64,000 nucleotides of DNA from the NCBI GenBank assembly GCA_028276365.1, contig JAPYWL010000001.1, positions 44,557 to 108,556 on the forward strand. Direction: 5' to 3'. Shown piece by piece: positions 1-8,426 of the stretch (positions are counted from its first letter, which is position 1; each line of letters starts with the position of its first letter). The position numbers were made by a program, and so were the translations under genes. The DNA comes from Deltaproteobacteria bacterium. GTDB taxonomy: Bacteria; DRYD01. The notes below the pieces were generated by a model. That model was not told the DNA's origin. It made no database searches and saw only the letters and a program-made list of their open reading frames with translations.

Positions 1-2
1 CT

Positions 3-674
3 ATTGAGAAAGCTAAACTGTATTCTGAAGTACAAAATTACGCTCAAAAATTAGAAGAAACTTATTTAAGTACTGTAGAATCATTAGCTAAAGCTTTTGA
101 GGCTAAGGATAGGTATAATAAAGGACATATGGAAAGAGTATTAGAATATGGTTTAGCTATTGCTTCTGAATTAGATCCTAATTTATTAAACGATGATGTA
201 CTAAAATTATCCTTATTATTTCATGATATTGGAAAAATAGAGGTACCTGATTATATTTTAAATAAACCAGCTAAATTAACTCCAGAAGAATATGAAATAA
301 TAAAAAGGCATCCGGTAGCTGGAGAGGAGATATTAAAACCTGTAAAATTCCTACAAGAGGTAGCTAAAGTTATTAGACAACATCAAGAAAGGTGGGATGG
401 TAAAGGTTATCCTGATGGTTTAAAAGGAGAAGAAATACATTTGTATGCGAGGATAGTGGCAGTTGCTGATGCCTTTGATGCTATGACTAGTGATAGGAGC
501 TATAGAAAAGCTATGAAAATAGAAGAGGCCGTAGAAGAAATTCTACGAAATAGTGGGACTCAGTTTGATCCTAAAGTGGTTGAAGCTTTTTATAGAGCTT
601 ATGAAAACGGATTAATAGTAGTTGAAAATACCTCAGAAAATATTGAAAATAATCAAAAAACTGAAAAAATTTAG
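3..674 (+). CDS. HD-GYP domain protein, C-terminal part (5' truncated by window edge)
   Basis: The reading frame is open from base 3, so the ATG at 129 is internal and the gene starts upstream of the window. The first about 20 visible residues look like a coiled-coil linker. The HD-GYP domain follows: an opening TVESLAKAFEAKDRYNKGHMERV segment in two parts, then HDIGK, and a HQERWDGKGYP signature. The usual second His of HHE reads Gln here. The family hydrolyses cyclic di-GMP using a two- or three-metal site. The linker before the domain suggests that a sensory region such as GAF lies upstream. A second, complete HD-GYP protein is encoded at 37527-39317. Family assignment is secure; signal and activity are unknown. 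Confidence 0.9.
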   Translation: MEKAKLYSEVQNYAQKLEETYLSTVESLAKAFEAKDRYNKGHMERVLEYGLAIASELDPNLLNDDVLKLSLLFHDIGKIEVPDYILNKPAKLTPEEYEIIKRHPVAGEEILKPVKFLQEVAKVIRQHQERWDGKGYPDGLKGEEIHLYARIVAVADAFDAMTSDRSYRKAMKIEEAVEEILRNSGTQFDPKVVEAFYRAYENGLIVVENTSENIENNQKTEKI

Positions 675-682
675 TATTTATT

Positions 683-1624
683 ATGGAAATTACTTTTGCG
701 TTTCCCCAAATTTTTTTATTAGGCTTTATTCTAATTCCCGCTGTTATTATTTTTTTAATTGTATATTATTATAACAGAAAAAAAAGTGTTATATTGTTTT
801 CAGAATATAGGACTTTAGAAAAAATAGCTGTAAGTAAAATATCTTTTAAAAGATTTTTTATAGTATTTTTGGATTTATTAGCAATGTTTATATTATTTTT
901 AGCATTAGGTAGGCCACAAGCACCTGTGACTTTACCTGCTAGTGGTTATGCTGTAGGTATTATTGTAGATATTTCTGGTAGTATGATGGCTACTGATTTC
1001 TGGCCTAGTAGAATTTCTGTTGCTAAAGATGCTGCAAAAATATTAATCAATAATTTAAAAGGTAATTTTGAGGCGTGTTTAGTTACTTTTAATAACAATG
1101 TTTTTGTTAATCAGGCATTAACTAATTCAAAAGAAGATTTATTATTAGCTTTATCATTAGTTAACGCTAATTATGGAGGTACTGCTATAGGGGATGCTAT
1201 TATTACTACTTTAGCTATCTTAGAGAATTCTTCTATGCCTCATAAAGTTATTGTTTTATTAACAGATGGAGAAAACAATGCTGGTATTGATCCCATTATT
1301 GCTGCTAAAAAAGCTAAAGATAAGAAAATTCCCATTTATACTATCGGTTTAGGTACTTCTACAGGTGCTTATATTCCAGGAATACCTTATCCTGTTAGAA
1401 TAGATGAAGCTACTTTAAAAGAAATTGCTAAATTAACTGGTGGAGAATATTATTATGGTAATAATGTAGAAAACTTAAAGAAAGCTTATAAAATTGTATC
1501 TGAGAAGGTAGGAAAAATAAAAAAGAACCAGGATATCTCTTCTGTATTTGCTGGTATAGCTTTTTTTATATTATTAGTAAAATTGATTTTAAATTCACTT
1601 TTAATTAGAACTATAGAAGTTTAA
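683..1624 (+). CDS. BatA-like membrane protein with von Willebrand factor A domain
   Basis: This 313-residue protein has two N-terminal membrane segments (about residues 8-28 and 57-75), a vWA domain and a C-terminal membrane segment near 285-305. The metal-ion adhesion site is intact: D96-x-S98-x-S100 in DISGS, a conserved GGTAIGDAI, and LLTDGENN. This is the architecture of BatA/BatB proteins, usually linked to MoxR ATPases and DUF58 proteins in envelope stress or metal-dependent folding systems. It starts 8 nt after the HD-GYP gene with no clear ribosome binding site, which suggests coupling. No MoxR ATPase is in the window, but DUF58 genes lie at 19905 and 23957. The family call is firm; the role is inferred. 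Confidence 0.85.
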   Translation: MEITFAFPQIFLLGFILIPAVIIFLIVYYYNRKKSVILFSEYRTLEKIAVSKISFKRFFIVFLDLLAMFILFLALGRPQAPVTLPASGYAVGIIVDISGSMMATDFWPSRISVAKDAAKILINNLKGNFEACLVTFNNNVFVNQALTNSKEDLLLALSLVNANYGGTAIGDAIITTLAILENSSMPHKVIVLLTDGENNAGIDPIIAAKKAKDKKIPIYTIGLGTSTGAYIPGIPYPVRIDEATLKEIAKLTGGEYYYGNNVENLKKAYKIVSEKVGKIKKNQDISSVFAGIAFFILLVKLILNSLLIRTIEV

Positions 1625-1645
1625 TAGAATGGAGGGATGGTAAAA

Positions 1646-2488
1646 TTGGAACCTTTAATAATAACGGTGGCTTTAACGGGAGCTGAGGTAAAAGTAAGTG
1701 ATAATCCTTATCTTCCTGTTACCCCTGAGCAGATTGCTAAAGATGCTATAGAGTGTTATTATGCAGGTGCTAGAATTGCTCATATTCATGTAAGAGATAA
1801 TGAAGGTAATCCTTCAGCTGATATTAATTTATTTAAAAAGGTAAAAGATTTAATAAATAAAGAGGTTCCTATGTTAGTTCAATTTACTACAGGTGGGGCT
1901 ATTGGGATGACGGAAGATGAAAGAGCTAAAGTATTAGAATTGTTACCTGATATGGCTACTTTAAATATGGGATCTATTAATTTTGGGAATGAAGTGTTTA
2001 TAAATTCTCTTAATTTTATTGAGAAATTAGCATTAAAAATGAAGGAATTAAATATAAAACCTGAGATTGAAATTTATGATTTTGGTATGTTAGAAACCTT
2101 AGTTTATTATGTAAAGAGGGGGTATATTGAAGAGCCTGTTTGGGTTGATTTTGTGTTGGGTATAAAAGGAGGTGCTCCTGCTGAAGCTAATATATTAATT
2201 AATATGATTGATTATCTAAAATTAAAGGGAATAAAATTTTACTGGTCAGTTGCTTCGGTAGGTAAAAACCAATTACCTATGAATATTTTAGCTATTGTAC
2301 TTGGTGGTAATGTAAGAACAGGATTAGAAGATAATATTTATTATCACAAAGGTATCTTTGCTACTAATTTATCTCTTACTCAAAGGATAGTTAGAATAGC
2401 TAATGAAGTTAATAGACCTATTGCTGATATTGATTACGTTATTAATACTTTGAATATAAAATCTAGATTAAAAAATAATTTACCTTAA
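1646..2488 (+). CDS. BKACE family beta-keto acid cleavage enzyme (Kce-like, DUF849)
   Basis: The protein matches the family that condenses a beta-keto acid with acetyl-CoA, typified by 3-keto-5-aminohexanoate cleavage enzyme. Visible family features are the opening PLIITVALTGAE, the metal-binding HIHVRD motif, and the C-terminal GGNVRTGLEDN. Start choice: GGAGGG at 1631-1636 directly abuts an ATG at 1637 and so cannot serve it. A TTG at 1646, nine bases further on, fits that site and gives the family's usual N-terminus; an ATG start would add three residues. No other lysine-fermentation genes are nearby, so the substrate cannot be assigned. It may form an operon with the vWA gene 12-21 nt upstream. 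Confidence 0.85.
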   Translation: MEPLIITVALTGAEVKVSDNPYLPVTPEQIAKDAIECYYAGARIAHIHVRDNEGNPSADINLFKKVKDLINKEVPMLVQFTTGGAIGMTEDERAKVLELLPDMATLNMGSINFGNEVFINSLNFIEKLALKMKELNIKPEIEIYDFGMLETLVYYVKRGYIEEPVWVDFVLGIKGGAPAEANILINMIDYLKLKGIKFYWSVASVGKNQLPMNILAIVLGGNVRTGLEDNIYYHKGIFATNLSLTQRIVRIANEVNRPIADIDYVINTLNIKSRLKNNLP

Positions 2489-2535
2489 ATTAAAGAGTCT
2501 TTATTAGAATTATCTAAAAAAGGAGGATGGTTTTA

Positions 2536-3078
2536 ATGAGTAGTGAATTTAAAGAAAATGTTAAACAAAAAATTATTGAAAAATTAAAGAAATTATCTCA
2601 GGAAGAACAAGATAAGCGTGAAAAAATTCAGGAAACTAAATTAGAAGGTGGCGATAGTATTGATAATCAAGATTATCAATTTAATTTGGAATCTTTATTA
2701 AGAATTCAACAGCAAAAAATGGAATTAAAAGAAAGATTAGAACAATTGGAACAATTGGAACAAAATCAAATTAGTACCAAATCCAAAACTAAGCAAAAAG
2801 AAGAAATTATATCTTTATTAGGTAAAAAATTTAAACTTGAGGTTAATTATAATAATAAAAGTGAAATAATTCAAGTTGAAATAGTATCATTATATGAAGA
2901 AATTGAGATAGATGAAAATAATAATATATATAAAATAACTACTGATTCTCCGTTAGCTAAAGCTATTAGAAAGTATCTCAATGAGGTTAAAGATATATCT
3001 AAATTAAAAAATTTAGAATTTACTTTAAATATAAAGGAAAATTTAATTAAATACAGAATATTAGAAAATTTGAATTAA
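2536..3078 (+). CDS. Coiled-coil protein with GreA/GreB-like C-terminal domain
   Basis: About 180 residues. Residues 1-85 are highly charged and predicted helical, with a short EQLEQLEQ repeat. The C-terminal half has a segment reading ITTDSPLAKAIRKYL, which resembles the GreA/GreB C-terminal domain hallmark in which a SPLAKAL-like stretch follows a short beta segment. The N-terminal part is not a recognisable GreA finger, because the acidic tip cannot be identified. Start: AGGAGG at 2521-2526 touches an ATG at 2527; the ATG at 2536 has ideal spacing and is preferred. It might bind RNA polymerase, but this rests on one motif. It is followed closely by a small acidic ORF. Confidence 0.6.
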   Translation: MSSEFKENVKQKIIEKLKKLSQEEQDKREKIQETKLEGGDSIDNQDYQFNLESLLRIQQQKMELKERLEQLEQLEQNQISTKSKTKQKEEIISLLGKKFKLEVNYNNKSEIIQVEIVSLYEEIEIDENNNIYKITTDSPLAKAIRKYLNEVKDISKLKNLEFTLNIKENLIKYRILENLN

Positions 3079-3100
3079 ATTAGAAGGGGTGTTTATTTAT

Positions 3101-3310
3101 ATGAGGACTATAGAAAAATTAGAAGAAATAGCTCATGAAGTTATGGAGATGCTTAGCGGTTATAAATTAGATGATGAAGAAGCTTTTTATATAATTGGTT
3201 ATATTGAAAGAAGTTTATATATTCAATTACTTGAAAAAACTTTAGAAGAGTATGGACTTATTGAAACTGAAGAAGATCTAGAAGATAATAATGATGAAAA
3301 TATAAAGTAG
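3101..3310 (+). CDS. Small acidic helical protein, function unknown
   Basis: A 69-residue protein that I do not recognise. It is rich in Glu and predicted fully helical, with a tail of Asp, Glu and Asn. It lies 22 nt after the GreA-like coiled-coil gene on the same strand and is probably co-transcribed. The ATG at 3101 follows a purine-rich AGAAGGGG site at a slightly long spacing. A GTG at 3089 in the same frame is possible but would overlap that site. Codon use matches its neighbours. Confidence 0.6.
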   Translation: MRTIEKLEEIAHEVMEMLSGYKLDDEEAFYIIGYIERSLYIQLLEKTLEEYGLIETEEDLEDNNDENIK

Positions 3311-3346
3311 TTTTTTTTATTTTGTTAATTTTTTTTATTTTGTTAA
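3311..3346. repeat. Perfect tandem duplication of an 18-nt T-rich unit
   Basis: An 18-base unit of eight T, then ATTTTGTTAA, occurs twice in exact tandem (3311-3328 and 3329-3346) directly after the stop codon of the small acidic gene. It has no hairpin. It looks like a slippage duplication in AT-rich spacer DNA. Confidence 0.9.
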
Positions 3347-3421
3347 ATTTAGGATTGAAATATCTAGTCTTTTAATTATTATTTGTTAGTGATTAAATTT
3401 ATTTAAGAAAAATTTCTAAAC

Positions 3422-3454
3422 AAAATTTATAAATAAAATTTATAAATAAAATTT
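3422..3454. repeat. Tandem repeat of a 13-nt AT-rich unit, 2.5 copies
   Basis: The unit AAAATTTATAAAT occurs twice exactly (3422-3434 and 3435-3447), followed by a partial copy AAAATTT. The array ends at the GGGAGAG ribosome binding site of the 3D-domain gene, so copy number would change the promoter-to-start distance without affecting the coding frame. Confidence 0.9.
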
Positions 3455-3467
3455 GGGAGAGATAGTT

Positions 3468-4733
3468 ATGAAAGGAGTGGCAATTAATTTCTTAAGTAAC
3501 CTAAAAATGAGAATATTGCTTTTATTAATCTTTTTTTTATTTATTTTTATTTTTTTATCTTCCTTTAAGTATTATGTTATAAATGTGTTTAATGAGAAAG
3601 AGTTAATTTCTCAAAAAATTTTATTTTCTAATAATACTTATAAAGTTATTAAAAATATCTTTGAAAGTTATAATACTAATGAATATGAAAATTCGATAAA
3701 TATTCAAAAAAAAGTTATTATTATTGATTTATATAAAAAGTCTTATAAAGAGGTTGTTATTGATAATAAATATAAATATATACTTCCTTTAAATTTTAGT
3801 ACTACTAAGTATCAGTTACTTTCTTATATTGATGATATCATATCTAAGGATTTTTATAATAATAATAAAAAGGTAAAATATAAGATTCATAAATTTAATT
3901 TTGTAAAAGATAAAGTTATTTATGTTTATTTACTTAATTCTATTGATTTTAATTTTGGTGATAAAAAAATTACTATTTATTATTACAAAGATCAACAAAA
4001 TTATAAATCTAAAATATACTCTAATTTAAGAAGCTATATCTATGAAAATTTTTATACACTAATTAATAATAAAAATATTAAACTTGAAAAAATTACTGAT
4101 ATTGATATATTAAACAGAAATGAATATCAATTAGTTTCATTGGAAAATAATAGCGAGGACAATTATAATTTAAATATAAAAGATTATCAATTAAATTTTA
4201 AGGCTCAAATAAGTTATAAAAAAAATATTCAATACAATGTAATTTATAAATATACTGATAAACTACCATTAGGAACTCAAAAGGTATTAATTAATGGTCA
4301 AAATGGTATTTGTATTGTTAAAGAATTAAGGAATTATAGATCTTGTGATGAATATGGAATTATTTATCAAAGTGAGATTATTTTAAGAAAACCTGTAAAT
4401 AAAATAGTTTTAGTAGGTATAAAAGAATTAAACTTAAAAGAGGATATGATTTTGAAAGTTTTAGAGATGGAAGCAAGTGGTTATACAGGTGGGGTTGGTA
4501 ATGTTGGGTATTTTACATCTACGGCTCATAGAGTTAGAAAGGGGGTAGTGGCTGTTGATCCTAATGTCATAAAATTAGGTACAAAATTATATGTTAAAGG
4601 TTATGGACATGCTCAAGCTTTGGATGTAGGATCTGCTATTAAAGGTAATAAAATAGATCTTTATTTTGAAACTTATCAAGAAGCTATTAAGTGGGGACGA
4701 AGAAAAGTTAAAGTTTTTATTCTTAAAGATTAA
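3468..4733 (+). CDS. G5 and 3D domain cell-wall protein (YabE-like putative peptidoglycan lyase)
   Basis: A membrane-anchored protein of about 421 residues. One transmembrane segment lies near residues 12-35, followed by a long region of unknown structure. A G5-like domain ends at PVNKIVLVGIKELN, and a C-terminal 3D domain follows. The three aspartates that name the domain are visible in VAVDPNVI, QALDVGSAI and KIDLYF, and the end WGRRKVKVFI is typical. The 3D domain shares the MltA-type catalytic fold that cuts peptidoglycan glycan strands. Start: the ATG at 3468 follows GGGAGAG at 3455, so an upstream TTG at 3453 is rejected. YabE-like proteins are best known from Firmicutes, which is notable in a genome with lipid A genes. 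Confidence 0.82.
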   Translation: MKGVAINFLSNLKMRILLLLIFFLFIFIFLSSFKYYVINVFNEKELISQKILFSNNTYKVIKNIFESYNTNEYENSINIQKKVIIIDLYKKSYKEVVIDNKYKYILPLNFSTTKYQLLSYIDDIISKDFYNNNKKVKYKIHKFNFVKDKVIYVYLLNSIDFNFGDKKITIYYYKDQQNYKSKIYSNLRSYIYENFYTLINNKNIKLEKITDIDILNRNEYQLVSLENNSEDNYNLNIKDYQLNFKAQISYKKNIQYNVIYKYTDKLPLGTQKVLINGQNGICIVKELRNYRSCDEYGIIYQSEIILRKPVNKIVLVGIKELNLKEDMILKVLEMEASGYTGGVGNVGYFTSTAHRVRKGVVAVDPNVIKLGTKLYVKGYGHAQALDVGSAIKGNKIDLYFETYQEAIKWGRRKVKVFILKD

Positions 4734-4769
4734 AAAAAACTAAACAGTATATAGGAAGGAGGTTTATAA

Positions 4770-5216
4770 ATGGAAAGAACATTAATTATACTTAAACCTG
4801 ATGCTATTCAAAGGAAATTAATTGGAAAGATTATAAGCCGTTTAGAAGATAAGGGTTTTAAAATTGTTGGTTTAAAAATGATTAAAATTAATGAAGATTT
4901 AGCTAAAAAACATTATGAAGCTCATGTAAATAAACCATTTTTCCCTTCTTTATTGAATTTTATTACCTCTACTCCAGTTATTGTTATGGTTTTAGAAGGT
5001 GTAGATGTAGTTAATCAGGTTAGAAAATTAGTAGGTGCTACTGATTGTAAAAAAGCTGAAGTCGGGACTATTAGATTTGATTTTGGTTTATCTATTCAAA
5101 ATAATTTAATTCATGCTAGTGAAACTATTCAGGATGCTAATAGGGAAATATCCATCTTTTTTAATCAAAATGAATTATTTGATTATAAATTATTACTTGA
5201 TGAAATAATATATTAG
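4770..5216 (+). CDS. ndk: Nucleoside-diphosphate kinase
   Basis: This 148-residue enzyme balances nucleoside triphosphates by a ping-pong phospho-histidine mechanism. The opening RTLIILKPDAIQR is diagnostic. The active-site histidine is H115 in NLIHASET, where most homologues have HGSD, so the loop is slightly divergent. Length is standard. A strong AAGGAGGT site lies eight bases before the ATG. It stands 36 nt after the 3D-domain gene. Confidence 0.97.
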   Translation: MERTLIILKPDAIQRKLIGKIISRLEDKGFKIVGLKMIKINEDLAKKHYEAHVNKPFFPSLLNFITSTPVIVMVLEGVDVVNQVRKLVGATDCKKAEVGTIRFDFGLSIQNNLIHASETIQDANREISIFFNQNELFDYKLLLDEIIY

Positions 5217-5268
5217 ATTTTTTATCTTTTATTTTTTATTAATTTTTTTAGTTTTTTTACCTAAAAGA

Positions 5269-6606
5269 ATGAAGTTATTAATAATAACTTATTTTTTTCC
5301 TCCTTTAAATTCTATTGCTTCTTTAAGATTATATTCTTTTGCTAAATATTTAACTGAATTTGGTTTGGATGTAACTGTTTTTACTGCTCCTAAAAAAGTT
5401 AATAATATGGATTATTCTAGTAATTTTTTTGTTAATAATGGTTATAAATTGATTGAATTACCTATTCCTAAAGTTTTTAAGATTATATCTATAAATAAGT
5501 TAGTTAATAAATTTGCGGTAATAACTGGAGCTTATTATAAAAATAGGTTTCCAGATGATAGTGATAGGTGGTTAAAACCAGCTTTTAATTACTTAAAAAA
5601 TTTTTATTTTGATATAGTTATAAGTAGTTATGGACCTTATGTATGTCATAATATTGCTTTATTATTAAAAAAAAAATTTAATGTAAGGTATTGGATAGCT
5701 GATTTTAGAGATCTTTTTACTGATAGCCCTATTTATACGGGGATTCCTATTTTTTATCCTATTGAGAAAAAAATGGAACAAGAGTTTTTTAATAATTCAG
5801 ACTTAATTACTGTTGTATCTCAAGCTATGAAAAAAGTTTTATCTAATAAAACTAATAATCCTATAGAGGTTATATATAATGGTTTTTTTGAAGAAAATTT
5901 TTCTTTTATTAATGTTAATGATTTTTCTTTTAATTCTATAAAAAATAGTTCTATTATTAATATATTTCATAATAAGAATATTTTTAAGATTGTATATACT
6001 GGTACTTTTTATAAATCTCAAAAAATTACAAATTTACTTTTAGCTATTAATCAATTAAAAAATGAAGGAATAATAAATGCTAATAATTTCAGATTAATTA
6101 TAGCTGGTAGTTATGATATAATCAGTGAGATTAAAAAATATAATTTAGGTGATATTTATATTTATTTGGGGTTAGTTAGTTTTAGTGATAGCTTAAAGAT
6201 ACAATATTTAAGTGATATATTATTACTTCCTTTAGAAGAAATTGATATTTCAAAATATAACAATACAAAAAACATTAATAAATACAAAGGGATATTAACT
6301 GGGAAACTTTTTGAATATTTGGGGTTGAATTTATATAAATTAACTCCTATATGGGTTATAAATAAAACTATTGATAGTGAGAAAATAGAGATACTAAATA
6401 AAAGCGGAGTAGCTACTATATTTTTTGATGATATTAATAAATTAAAATCCTATTTAGTTAAGGCTATTAAAAGTAAGGAAGAATTTTTAAGAGAATACAA
6501 TGTAAATACAGAATTCATAAAGCAATTTAATAGGAAAGATCAAGCTAAGAAACTTTATAATATAATCCTTGATTTAGTAAAAAACATTTACTTTAATATA
6601 ATATAA
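5269..6606 (+). CDS. GT4-type glycosyltransferase
   Basis: A 445-residue protein with the N-terminal signature MKLLIITYFFPPLNSIASLR, typical of GT4 sugar transferases with a GT-B fold. An acceptor-domain segment WIADFRDLFTDSPIY follows, then a switch to the donor-binding half at about residue 230 (FKIVYTGTFYKSQKI). A late segment FEYLGLN stands near the usual catalytic Glu region. It probably transfers a nucleotide-activated sugar to an envelope glycan, but donor and acceptor are unknown. No clear ribosome binding site precedes the ATG. It ends convergent with the minus-strand block. Confidence 0.8.
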   Translation: MKLLIITYFFPPLNSIASLRLYSFAKYLTEFGLDVTVFTAPKKVNNMDYSSNFFVNNGYKLIELPIPKVFKIISINKLVNKFAVITGAYYKNRFPDDSDRWLKPAFNYLKNFYFDIVISSYGPYVCHNIALLLKKKFNVRYWIADFRDLFTDSPIYTGIPIFYPIEKKMEQEFFNNSDLITVVSQAMKKVLSNKTNNPIEVIYNGFFEENFSFINVNDFSFNSIKNSSIINIFHNKNIFKIVYTGTFYKSQKITNLLLAINQLKNEGIINANNFRLIIAGSYDIISEIKKYNLGDIYIYLGLVSFSDSLKIQYLSDILLLPLEEIDISKYNNTKNINKYKGILTGKLFEYLGLNLYKLTPIWVINKTIDSEKIEILNKSGVATIFFDDINKLKSYLVKAIKSKEEFLREYNVNTEFIKQFNRKDQAKKLYNIILDLVKNIYFNII

Positions 6607-6789
6607 TTGATAGTGGGTAATAAATGATTTAAGTATGACGGATGATAAGAGTAAGTAATTAGAAGAGTAAGTTTATAATCTAGAAAGAGTATAGTAGAGT
6701 ATTTAAGCAGTGCTGTTGGTTTAGAGAATTTTTAGGTTAGAAGGACAAAATCCATAATAAAACATATAAATGCGTAAGTTCTATTATAA
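6607..6789. other. Convergent intergenic region, no recognisable gene
   Basis: About 183 bp lie between the 3' ends of the glycosyltransferase gene (+) and the Crp-like gene (-). This spacer looks richer in G and A on the plus strand than the other spacers here. I see no ORF above seven codons and no clear bidirectional terminator hairpin. SRP RNA and RNase P RNA signatures are absent. A decayed gene or an unrecognised RNA cannot be excluded. Confidence 0.5.
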
Positions 6790-7827
6790 TTAGAAATAAG
6801 AAAATAATTTATTTTCTAAATTGCTGAAACTATTTTTAAGTTCTTTTAAATTTACAATTAATTTGTTTTCTTTTTCAAGAATTATGTTATAATCTTTCAT
6901 TTTTTTGATACTTCTTATTATTACTTCATATGAAATCCCTAAGAAATTAGCAATTTTTTTAATAGGTAGATTTAATTGATAAATAAGATTATTTTCATTA
7001 TTATATTCAGGATAATCTTGAATATTTTTTAAATCTATTTTATAATAATTTTTTAAGTAAAAATAAATAAAAAATAAGAGTTTATTGTAGCTATCTAAGT
7101 TTCTTAAATTTAGTTCTGTTATAATGCTTTGTTGGTGTTTATTTAAGATATATTTATAAAATATTTTTTTTAAGATAAAATCTGATTTTGGAAGTAAAAA
7201 GATGGTTGATTTTTCCCTAAATAATATGTTTATTTTTAATTTTTCATTAAAAATAAGAGGGAAATAGATAATGTCATAGGGAAATATAAAATCTATTATT
7301 AAATCTTTATAAGGGTTATAATAATATCCAAAACCATTAATCAAGAAAACAATATTATTACTAAATATTTCATCATTTATACTAATTTCAAGTAATCTTT
7401 TTAATTTTTTTTTCTGTAAATTTTTATAAAAATAATCTTCTATCTCTTTTATATTTTTTGGATCCTTTTCATCTAAGAACGTTGCTATATTATCTATCAA
7501 TTTTTTTAGTAATTCTAAATCTTCTTGATTTGATTTATTTTTGTTTATTTTTTTATGTATTTTGGTTTCTTTGTATTTTTTAGGTTTATCTACTTTTTTG
7601 TTAATGGTTTCTTTTTTTAGCAATTTAGGAGTATCTATTTGGGGGGGTACGTTTATAGGTTTAGTTTCAATTGCTAATGAACTATTTTCAATATTTTCAT
7701 AATTTTCATTTGTTTTTGTGGAATTTAATTCAGGATTATCTTCTTCTAAATCTATATCTAAGTCAAAAATGAAATCAAGAATAGGATCTTGTTTTTTATT
7801 TTTATTTTTACTATTTCCTTTATTCAT
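6790..7827 (-). CDS. Crp/Fnr-like transcription regulator with long disordered N-terminus
   Basis: A 345-residue protein. Residues 1 to about 95 are Lys/Asn/Glu-rich and look disordered. The middle (FLINGFGYYYNPYKD, then IIDFIFPYDIIYFPL, then STIFLLPKSDF) matches the beta-roll layout of Crp/Fnr sensors. A dimerisation helix and a C-terminal winged helix follow, with IKKIANFLGISYEVIIRSI as the helix-turn-helix. No Fnr-type cysteine cluster is visible, and residues for cAMP phosphate binding are not evident. The N-terminal extension is unusual for the family. It is the promoter-distal gene of the minus-strand block. Regulator class is likely; ligand and targets are unknown. Confidence 0.65.
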   Translation of the reverse strand: MNKGNSKNKNKKQDPILDFIFDLDIDLEEDNPELNSTKTNENYENIENSSLAIETKPINVPPQIDTPKLLKKETINKKVDKPKKYKETKIHKKINKNKSNQEDLELLKKLIDNIATFLDEKDPKNIKEIEDYFYKNLQKKKLKRLLEISINDEIFSNNIVFLINGFGYYYNPYKDLIIDFIFPYDIIYFPLIFNEKLKINILFREKSTIFLLPKSDFILKKIFYKYILNKHQQSIITELNLRNLDSYNKLLFFIYFYLKNYYKIDLKNIQDYPEYNNENNLIYQLNLPIKKIANFLGISYEVIIRSIKKMKDYNIILEKENKLIVNLKELKNSFSNLENKLFSYF

Positions 7828-7856
7828 GCTTTTTAGCTTAAGTTTTTGTTTATATA

Positions 7857-8423
7857 CTAATCTTTTTTTATAAATAACAATTTTAATAAAATTTTCCTTA
7901 TATATATGTTATCCTTTAGCAAAATATCTCCTTGTAAATAAATAAAAAGGTAAATATAGTTTTTTTTTACTTCTATAAGATCTAATTTAAAATTCTCTAT
8001 ATTTTTTTCTTGAATTTTTTTTTCATTTATCTCTAGATTAATTATTTGGGATGTGTTTAAGTTATAGACTAATTTTAGCGTTATAAATTCATATGGGATT
8101 TTATATAGCTTCATATTAGGAATATAATTATTAGTTATAACTTTTCCTTCTAAATAAATAAGATTTTGAATTATTTTTATTTTACTTTCTGATCTTCCGT
8201 AAAATTGAGTGTTAATTTTATTTAAAGTTTTATCATAAAAATTAAACATTATAATTTGATTTTTAAATGATGGTAATTCAGTTAAAGAATAATAATTCCC
8301 ACTTTCTAAATTAATTATTTTTTTATCGTTATGAAAAAAATAATTGAAAACTAAAAAATATATTAATAAGATTATAAAAAAAATAAATATTAAAATTATT
8401 GAGCTATTGTTTTTGTTTTCCAT
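7857..8423 (-). CDS. Membrane-anchored protein, possibly LptC-like
   Basis: A 188-residue protein with one N-terminal transmembrane helix (about residues 7-29), followed by a beta-rich periplasmic domain. The short IYLEGKVITNN and YLQGDILLKDNIY segments resemble the repeating strands of LptC/LptA proteins that bridge lipopolysaccharide to the outer membrane. Size and topology also fit LptC. The similarity is weak. Lipid A and heptose genes elsewhere in the window make an LPS-transport role plausible. It lies 29 nt upstream of the Crp-like gene and 3 nt downstream of the WecA-like gene in transcription order. Confidence 0.4.
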   Translation of the reverse strand: MENKNNSSIILIFIFFIILLIYFLVFNYFFHNDKKIINLESGNYYSLTELPSFKNQIIMFNFYDKTLNKINTQFYGRSESKIKIIQNLIYLEGKVITNNYIPNMKLYKIPYEFITLKLVYNLNTSQIINLEINEKKIQEKNIENFKLDLIEVKKNYIYLFIYLQGDILLKDNIYIRKILLKLLFIKKD

Positions 8424-8426
8424 TAT

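Noticed and set aside
6607-6789. Possible SRP or RNase P RNA in the convergent spacer
   Set aside because: The SRP core GGAAGCAGC-type segment and the RNase P GAGGAAAGTCC-type segment are absent.
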